Positions 54,732 through 64,000 of a stretch of 64,000 nucleotides of DNA are shown here, piece by piece (position 1 is the stretch's first letter; each line of letters opens with the position of its first letter). The stretch is taken from NCBI RefSeq assembly GCF_000184685.1, contig NC_014830.1, forward strand, positions 1,302,001-1,366,000. The letters are read 5' to 3'. A model generated the notes under the pieces. That model did not search any database and was not told where the DNA came from. It saw nothing but the letters and a program-made list of their open reading frames with translations. Made by a program: the position numbers and the translations under genes. The stretch comes from Intrasporangium calvum DSM 43043. Lineage in GTDB: Bacteria; Actinomycetota; Actinomycetes; Actinomycetales; Dermatophilaceae.

Positions 54732-55168
54732 CGGAGGCTGACCCGGGAACGAGCCCAGCGGCATACGACATCGACTGGGAGACTCTGCGCCACCGTGCGG
54801 TGGAGCTGATGCACCGGGCCTACGCCCCCTACTCGTCCTTCCCGGTCGGGGTCGCCGGCCTCGTCGATGACGGGCGCGTCGTCGCCGGGTGCAACGTCGA
54901 GAACGCCGCCTACGGAGTCGGGCTGTGCGCCGAGTGCGGCATGGTCTCGGACCTGCATGCCACTGGCGGAGGCCGGCTCGTCGCCGTCTTCTGCGTCGGG
55001 GCCGACGGCTCGGCCTTGATGCCCTGCGGTCGCTGCCGTCAGCTGCTGTGGGAGAACGGCGGGCCCGACTGCATGCTGATGACGCCCGAGGGTCCGCTGA
55101 CGATGCGGGAGGTCCTGCCCCAGGCGTTCGGCGTCGACGACCTTCGGGCGGGCGGAGCCCAGCCGTGA
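54728..55168 (+). CDS. cdd: Cytidine deaminase
   Basis: A 146-residue zinc enzyme deaminating cytidine and deoxycytidine to uridine forms. Zinc and catalytic residues are in GCNVENAAYGVGLCAECGMV (Cys-Ala-Glu) and LMPCGRCRQLLWE (P-C-x-x-C). Homotetrameric type by length. The N-terminal SPAAYD is encoded by a dispersed-repeat copy and lies before the conserved domain, so the repeat may have extended the protein. GTG 54728 overlaps the permease stop by 4 bp. Confidence 0.93.
   Translation: MTEADPGTSPAAYDIDWETLRHRAVELMHRAYAPYSSFPVGVAGLVDDGRVVAGCNVENAAYGVGLCAECGMVSDLHATGGGRLVAVFCVGADGSALMPCGRCRQLLWENGGPDCMLMTPEGPLTMREVLPQAFGVDDLRAGGAQP
54745..54767 (+). repeat. Dispersed repeat copy 13 (N-terminus of cdd)
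   Basis: GGGAACGAGCCCAGCGGCAT then ACGA; codes for SPAAYD in cytidine deaminase. Confidence 0.75.
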
Positions 55169-55270
55169 GCTCCGGGTCGCCGTGCGCAGTGGCCTCCGGG
55201 CCGGCCCGGTGCGGTGGGCCCACCCACGGGTTGTCCACGACTGCCTGCACCGATGGGTGAGGATGGGACC

Positions 55271-56569
55271 GTGACTGGGACGACTGAGGGTTTCGACGCC
55301 GTTGACATCATCGCCGCCAAACGCGACGGCCTCCGGTTGGGCGGGGAGCAGATCGACTGGGTGGTCGACGCCTACACCCGAGGTGTCGTGGCCGAGGAGC
55401 AGATGGCAGCCCTGGCCATGGCCATCTACCTCAACGGCATGACAGCGGAGGAGATCGCCCGCTGGACCGATGCGATGATCAGGTCCGGTGAGCGGCTGGA
55501 CTTCTCCGGGCTCTCGCGACCGACGAGCGACAAGCACTCCACCGGCGGGGTCGGCGACAAGATCACCCTGCCGCTCGCCCCCCTCGTCGCAGCCTGCGGC
55601 GTAGCGGTCCCGCAGTTGTCGGGCCGCGGCCTCGGCCACACCGGAGGCACCCTCGACAAGCTCGAGTCGATCCCCGGCTGGCGCGCCTCGCTGACCAACG
55701 AGGAGATGCTGCGTCAGCTCGAGGACGTGGGCGCGGTGATCTGCGCTGCAGGCTCGGGCCTGGCCCCGGCCGACAAGAAGCTCTACGCGTTGCGCGACGT
55801 GACGGCCACGGTCTCCTGCATACCGCTGATCGCCTCGTCCATCATGAGCAAGAAGATCGCTGAGGGGACGGGGTCCCTGGTCCTCGACGTCAAGGTCGGC
55901 TCCGGTGCGTTCATGAAGGAGCTCGACGACGCCCGGGAGCTGGCCCGGACCATGGTGCGCCTGGGCACCGACGCCGGCGTCAGGACGGTGGCCCTGCTGA
56001 CGAACATGTCGACGCCCCTCGGACTCACCGCCGGCAACGCGCTCGAGGTGCGCGAGTCGGTCGAGGTTCTCGAAGGCGGCGGGCCACAGGACGTCGTCGA
56101 GCTCACGGTGGCGCTCGCCCGAGAGATGGTTGCCGCTGCGGGCAAGGACGACATCGACCCGTCCGACGCCCTCGCCGACGGACGCGCCATGGACGTGTGG
56201 CGTCGGATGATCCGGGCGCAGGGCGGCGACCCGGACGCACCCCTGCCCACGGCGAAGGAGACGCACGAGGTCCCCGCTCCCGCGGACGGTGTGCTCGTCC
56301 GGCTCGACGCGCTGGCCGTGGGGGTGGCCGCCTGGCGCCTCGGCGCCGGGCGGGGTCGCAGGGAGGACCCGGTCCAGGCGGGGGCGGGCGTCGAGATCCA
56401 CTACAAGCCCGGGGCAGTGGTGCGGGGTGGCGAGCCGCTGCTCACGCTGCACACCGACACGCCAGAGCGCTTCGAGCGGGCGATCGAGGCTCTCAAGGGG
56501 GCCTACGTGATCGCGCCTGAGGGGTCCCGACCGGACCTGCCGCCGATCGTGATCGACCGCATCTCCTAG
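55271..56569 (+). CDS. deoA: Thymidine phosphorylase
   Basis: A 432-residue enzyme cleaving thymidine or deoxyuridine to base plus deoxyribose-1-phosphate. Signature SGRGLGHTGGTLDKLESIPG near residue 118; phosphate-binding DKHSTGGVGDK; MSKKIAEGTGSLVLDVKVGSGAFMK. GTG 55271 is preceded by GAGG with 8-nt spacing; ATG 55253 is an alternative start. It is about 100 bp after cdd, in the same direction, so uptake, deamination and phosphorolysis are encoded together. The rRNA operon follows. Confidence 0.94.
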   Translation: MTGTTEGFDAVDIIAAKRDGLRLGGEQIDWVVDAYTRGVVAEEQMAALAMAIYLNGMTAEEIARWTDAMIRSGERLDFSGLSRPTSDKHSTGGVGDKITLPLAPLVAACGVAVPQLSGRGLGHTGGTLDKLESIPGWRASLTNEEMLRQLEDVGAVICAAGSGLAPADKKLYALRDVTATVSCIPLIASSIMSKKIAEGTGSLVLDVKVGSGAFMKELDDARELARTMVRLGTDAGVRTVALLTNMSTPLGLTAGNALEVRESVEVLEGGGPQDVVELTVALAREMVAAAGKDDIDPSDALADGRAMDVWRRMIRAQGGDPDAPLPTAKETHEVPAPADGVLVRLDALAVGVAAWRLGAGRGRREDPVQAGAGVEIHYKPGAVVRGGEPLLTLHTDTPERFERAIEALKGAYVIAPEGSRPDLPPIVIDRIS

Positions 56570-56678
56570 GGCCGCCCGGGGGCGCCACGGAGCGGCCTGT
56601 CGGGACGGCTCCGCAACCTGCCTGAACTCGGGCATCTTCGCAGGTCAGAGGCCGTTTTTGCCGCTCGGTGGGGGTGGA

Positions 56679-56708
56679 TTAGGAGATCCGCAGGGGCCCG
56701 TGTAATGT
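56679..56708 (+). promoter_or_regulatory. Possible rRNA promoter P1
   Basis: TTAGGA at 56679 and TAATGT at 56703 are 18 nt apart. The run GTGTAATGTTCTACC resembles actinobacterial rrn -10 regions; the -35 is weak. Confidence 0.4.
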
Positions 56709-56771
56709 TCTACCTGCCGCAAGGGAAACCAAGCGAGTCGGGACCGGCGCCTCCAAGAGGCGGTCACGGAT

Positions 56772-56800
56772 TTGACTCCCAAGCAGACGAGCGGCAAACT
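56772..56800 (+). promoter_or_regulatory. rRNA promoter P2
   Basis: TTGACT at 56772-56777 and CAAACT at 56795-56800 are separated by 17 nt. TTGACT with a CAAACT or TAGACT -10 is a common actinobacterial rRNA promoter pattern. Confidence 0.6.
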
Positions 56801-56854
56801 AGAAGGGTTGCCCCGGTGGCTGGCTCGGTGAGCTGGTTGTTGGTGTGTGTCCGA

Positions 56855-56876
56855 TTCTTGAGAACTCAACAGCGTG
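56855..56876 (+). other. Conserved rRNA leader element
   Basis: TTCTTGAGAACTCAACAGCG matches the leader element found before 16S in many actinobacteria; a related TGTTGAGAACTTCACAGTGG occurs before 23S at 58880-58899. It is likely part of the antitermination or processing system. Confidence 0.55.
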
Positions 56877-57043
56877 TCAAAAATCGATGCCAAGTTTTAC
56901 CTCGTGGTGGGGTGTGGCTGGCTGCCGTTGTGGTGGTTGGTTGTGTCTCGCGACGATTTTTATCCTTTGGTTGAATGATGACTGCTTTTTATAGCTAGTT
57001 GTTTACTTCAGTCAGTGATTTTGCCCTTCGTGGGTGTTTTACT

Positions 57044-62043
<5,000 letters not shown>

Positions 62044-62044
62044 A

Positions 62045-62069
62045 ACAAAGATGCTACGCGTCCACTGTG
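62045..62069 (+). other. 23S processing stem, 3' half
   Basis: ACAAAGATGCTACGCGTCC and the following bases pair with 58892-58915. Confidence 0.75.
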
Positions 62070-62123
62070 CGGTTCCCGAGATACAAACGGGGAACCCACC
62101 CACTGAATTGATATCTCCATAGA

Positions 62124-62243
62124 GTTACGGCTGCCATAGCGAAGGGGAAACGCCCGGCTCCATTCCGAACCCGGAAGCTAAGCCCTTCAGCGCCGATGGT
62201 ACTGCACTGGTGACGGTGTGGGAGAGTAGGACGCAGCCGGACA
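62124..62243 (+). rRNA. rrf: 5S ribosomal RNA
   Basis: About 120 nt, from GTTACGGCTGCCATAGC to GGACGCAGCCGGACAAC, whose ends pair. The loop CCGAACCCGGAAGCTAAG is typical of 5S. It lies 80 bp after 23S. Confidence 0.93.
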
Positions 62244-62250
62244 ACTTTTG

Positions 62251-62281
62251 AAACGCCCCACCGACTTTCGGTGGGGCGTTT
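62251..62281 (+). terminator. rRNA operon terminator
   Basis: A perfect 13-bp stem AAACGCCCCACCG with loop ACTTT, 8 bp after 5S, and a short T-run in the stem's 3' arm. Confidence 0.88.
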
Positions 62282-62330
62282 CGCATGTCCGCGCCAACTA
62301 TCGCGCCGTGTGGACGGAGGCGCCGGGGCG

Positions 62331-62336
62331 TAGGGT
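62331..62336 (+). promoter_or_regulatory. -10 element of the cupin-add operon, leaderless
   Basis: TAGGGT ends 6 nt before the GTG at 62343, giving add its own promoter beyond the rRNA terminator. Confidence 0.5.
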
Positions 62337-62342
62337 GGCTTC

Positions 62343-62714
62343 GTGCCTGAACTCGTCCAAACTCCGACCCGCATCCCTGTGCCTGGGGGCAAGCTCATCG
62401 AGGAGCACGTCGGGCAGGTGACCACGCCCGGCGCGAACCTGCAGGCCTCCGTGTCGGTCGCCCACATGAAGGCCCCGGCAGGGTGGTCGGAGCCGTACCA
62501 GACACCGACTTTCGACGAGATCACGCTTGTCCTCGCAGGTCAGGTCATCGTCGATCACGAGGGTGGCCGGCTCGAGGTGGAGGCCGGTCAGACCGTCATC
62601 ACCCGCGGCGGCGAGCGCATTCGGTACTCGTGCGGAGCAGAGGGCGCTGAGTATGTCGCGGTGTGTGTTCCGGCATTCTCGGCCGAGACGGTGCACCGTG
62701 AGGAGATCGGGTGA
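62343..62714 (+). CDS. Cupin-domain protein
   Basis: A 123-residue single-domain cupin. The barrel motifs are [40 protein letters not shown], with the first metal-binding motif weak (E but no obvious H-x-H pair), so metal binding is doubtful. The function is unknown. GTG 62343 follows TAGGGT by 6 nt. Its stop overlaps the add start by 4 bp, so it may serve nucleoside or deoxyribose metabolism. Confidence 0.7.
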   Translation: MPELVQTPTRIPVPGGKLIEEHVGQVTTPGANLQASVSVAHMKAPAGWSEPYQTPTFDEITLVLAGQVIVDHEGGRLEVEAGQTVITRGGERIRYSCGAEGAEYVAVCVPAFSAETVHREEIG

Positions 62715-63871
62715 GGCCAGAGACCACCCGAAGGGCGCCCAAGGTCCTGCTCCACGACCACCTGGACGGGGGCCTGCGCCCGGAAACCATCGTCGAGCTG
62801 GTGCAGCAGACCGGCCAGGCCAACGACCTGCCCCGGCCGGATGCCGAAGGGCTCCGTGCCTGGTTCCAGGAGAGTGCTGACTCCGGGTCGCTGCCCCGGT
62901 ACCTCGAGACCTTCGTGCACACCCTTGCGGTGATGCAGACCGCCGATGGTCTCCGGCGGGTCGCCCGGGAGTGCGTCGAGGATCTCGCCGCCGACGGCGT
63001 CATCTACGCAGAGAGCCGCTATGCGCCTGAGCAGCACCTCGCGCAGGGCCTCTCGCTCGAAGAAGTCGTCGAAGCGGTCAACGCCGGCTTCCGGGAAGGC
63101 GAGGCGGTGGTTGCCGAGGGAGGTGGCCAGATCCGGGTCACTGCGCTCTTGACGGCGATGCGCCAGGCAGCGATGTCGGCGGAGATCGCGCGGCTGGCGG
63201 TCCGCTACCGCGACGACGGGGTGGCGGGCTTCGACATCGCCGGAGCGGAAGCCGGCTATCCACCTACGCGTCACCTCGATGCATTCGAGTATCTCCGGCG
63301 CGAGAACGCCCACTTCACGATCCATGCTGGTGAGGGGTTCGGACTGCCCTCGATCTGGGAGGCGATCCAGTGGTGTGGGGCTGACCGCCTGGGCCACGGG
63401 GTTCGGATCGTCGACGACATCAGCATCGGGGGTCGGTCGTTCGGTGACTGGGTGGCGCACCGACGGAACGATCCACGTGCCCTGGTTGAGGTCGATCTCT
63501 CTGAGGTACGCCTGGGGCGCCTCGCCGCCTACGTCCGGGACATGCGGATCCCCCTGGAGATGTGCCCCAGCAGCAACCTGCAGACCTCGGCGGCACTGTC
63601 GATCGCCCTCCACCCGATCACGCTGCTCAAGCGCCTGCGCTTCCGCGTCACGCTGAACACCGACAACCGGCTCATGAGCGGGACCTCGCTCAGCCGGGAG
63701 GCCCAACTGCTCTCTGACGAGGCAGGGTGGACCTTGGCCGACCTGAGGTGGGTGACGATCAACGCGATGAAGTCCGCCTTCATCCCGTTCGACGAGCGAC
63801 TCTCGCTCATCGACGGCGTGATCAAGCCTGGTTACGCGGCCCTCGGTTATGCCGGTGAGCCGGTGAGCTGA
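62711..63871 (+). CDS. add: Adenosine deaminase
   Basis: A 386-residue zinc enzyme converting adenosine and deoxyadenosine to inosine forms. Zinc ligands [10 protein letters not shown] (His-x-His) near residue 14; [16 protein letters not shown] with the conserved [20 protein letters not shown]; and [12 protein letters not shown], where actinobacterial enzymes carry Asp-Asn in place of Asp-Asp. GTG start overlaps the cupin stop. It completes the salvage set started by the transporter, cdd and deoA on the other side of the rRNA operon. Confidence 0.94.
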   Translation: MRPETTRRAPKVLLHDHLDGGLRPETIVELVQQTGQANDLPRPDAEGLRAWFQESADSGSLPRYLETFVHTLAVMQTADGLRRVARECVEDLAADGVIYAESRYAPEQHLAQGLSLEEVVEAVNAGFREGEAVVAEGGGQIRVTALLTAMRQAAMSAEIARLAVRYRDDGVAGFDIAGAEAGYPPTRHLDAFEYLRRENAHFTIHAGEGFGLPSIWEAIQWCGADRLGHGVRIVDDISIGGRSFGDWVAHRRNDPRALVEVDLSEVRLGRLAAYVRDMRIPLEMCPSSNLQTSAALSIALHPITLLKRLRFRVTLNTDNRLMSGTSLSREAQLLSDEAGWTLADLRWVTINAMKSAFIPFDERLSLIDGVIKPGYAALGYAGEPVS

Positions 63872-64000
63872 CCTCGAGGTCCGCCAGGACGGCGTGTGGG
63901 CGCAGTGCGCCTGCGCCAGAGTGCGCCGCTCATCGTGGCAGGGACGTTGCCCCGGACCACGACTGAAGCTCCTGCTCGGCCTCGCGCGGGCCGACGCAGC
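63872..64000. other. Window end, nothing recognised
   Basis: The last 129 bp after add hold no gene, hairpin or promoter I can support. Confidence 0.5.

Larger units (their letters stand above)
56570..57043 (+). other. rRNA leader region
   Basis: The 474-bp stretch between deoA and 16S codes no protein that I can support. It contains two promoter candidates and a conserved leader element listed separately. Its 3' part is AT-richer than the rest of the window. Confidence 0.7.

Overview
The window is high-GC DNA from an actinomycete. The 16S and 23S genes are actinobacterial in type (the 23S is long, about 3.13 kb, and the 16S-23S spacer has no tRNA). The 16S variable regions and protein make-up suggest family Intrasporangiaceae (Janibacter / Phycicoccus / Terrabacter / Tetrasphaera group); genus is not resolved. 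No insertion sequence, prophage, CRISPR array or tRNA was recognised.

Layout. (1) 1-28.1 kb is a surface-polysaccharide locus: all four dTDP-L-rhamnose genes (rmlD-rmlB and rmlA-rmlC in separate blocks), a Wzx-type flippase, a Wzy/ligase-type membrane protein, about nine glycosyltransferases, two pyruvyltransferase-family proteins, a low-molecular-weight tyrosine phosphatase, a Wzc-type tyrosine autokinase and an LCP glycopolymer ligase. Embedded in it is a cassette of peptide-handling type: two PqqD-like proteins, an HPr-kinase-like P-loop protein and a nucleotidyltransferase-like protein (10.1-13.6 kb). (2) 28.2-36.4 kb holds a Tat-exported Cys-rich protein beside a MauE-thioredoxin fusion, xthA, trpS, a 2H phosphoesterase, a YihY protein, and an 898-residue fusion of a D,D-carboxypeptidase to a multi-spanning membrane domain. 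(3) 36.4-39.9 kb is a three-gene succinate dehydrogenase operon. (4) 40.0-49.3 kb holds a glycosyltransferase, ugd, manC, an ABC exporter pair, a methylmalonyl-CoA-mutase-type catalytic subunit and an M20D peptidase. (5) 49.4-56.6 kb is a nucleoside uptake and salvage set: substrate-binding lipoprotein, ATPase, two permeases, cdd, deoA. (6) 56.6-62.3 kb is a complete rRNA operon with its promoters and terminator. (7) 62.3-63.9 kb has a cupin gene and add, so the rRNA operon lies between deoA and add, genes that sit together in many actinobacteria.

Two patterns run across the window. First, a short dispersed element with core GCGGCATACG occurs about 13 times, on both strands, between genes and inside genes; its longest copies extend to about 26 bp and tend to lie at gene ends. 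Second, some 18 genes have a TANNNT-like -10 hexamer 6-8 nt before an ATG or GTG and no Shine-Dalgarno, which indicates leaderless mRNAs; several start codons here were chosen on that basis.

All functional calls come from reading motifs in the translated sequence; no database search was run.
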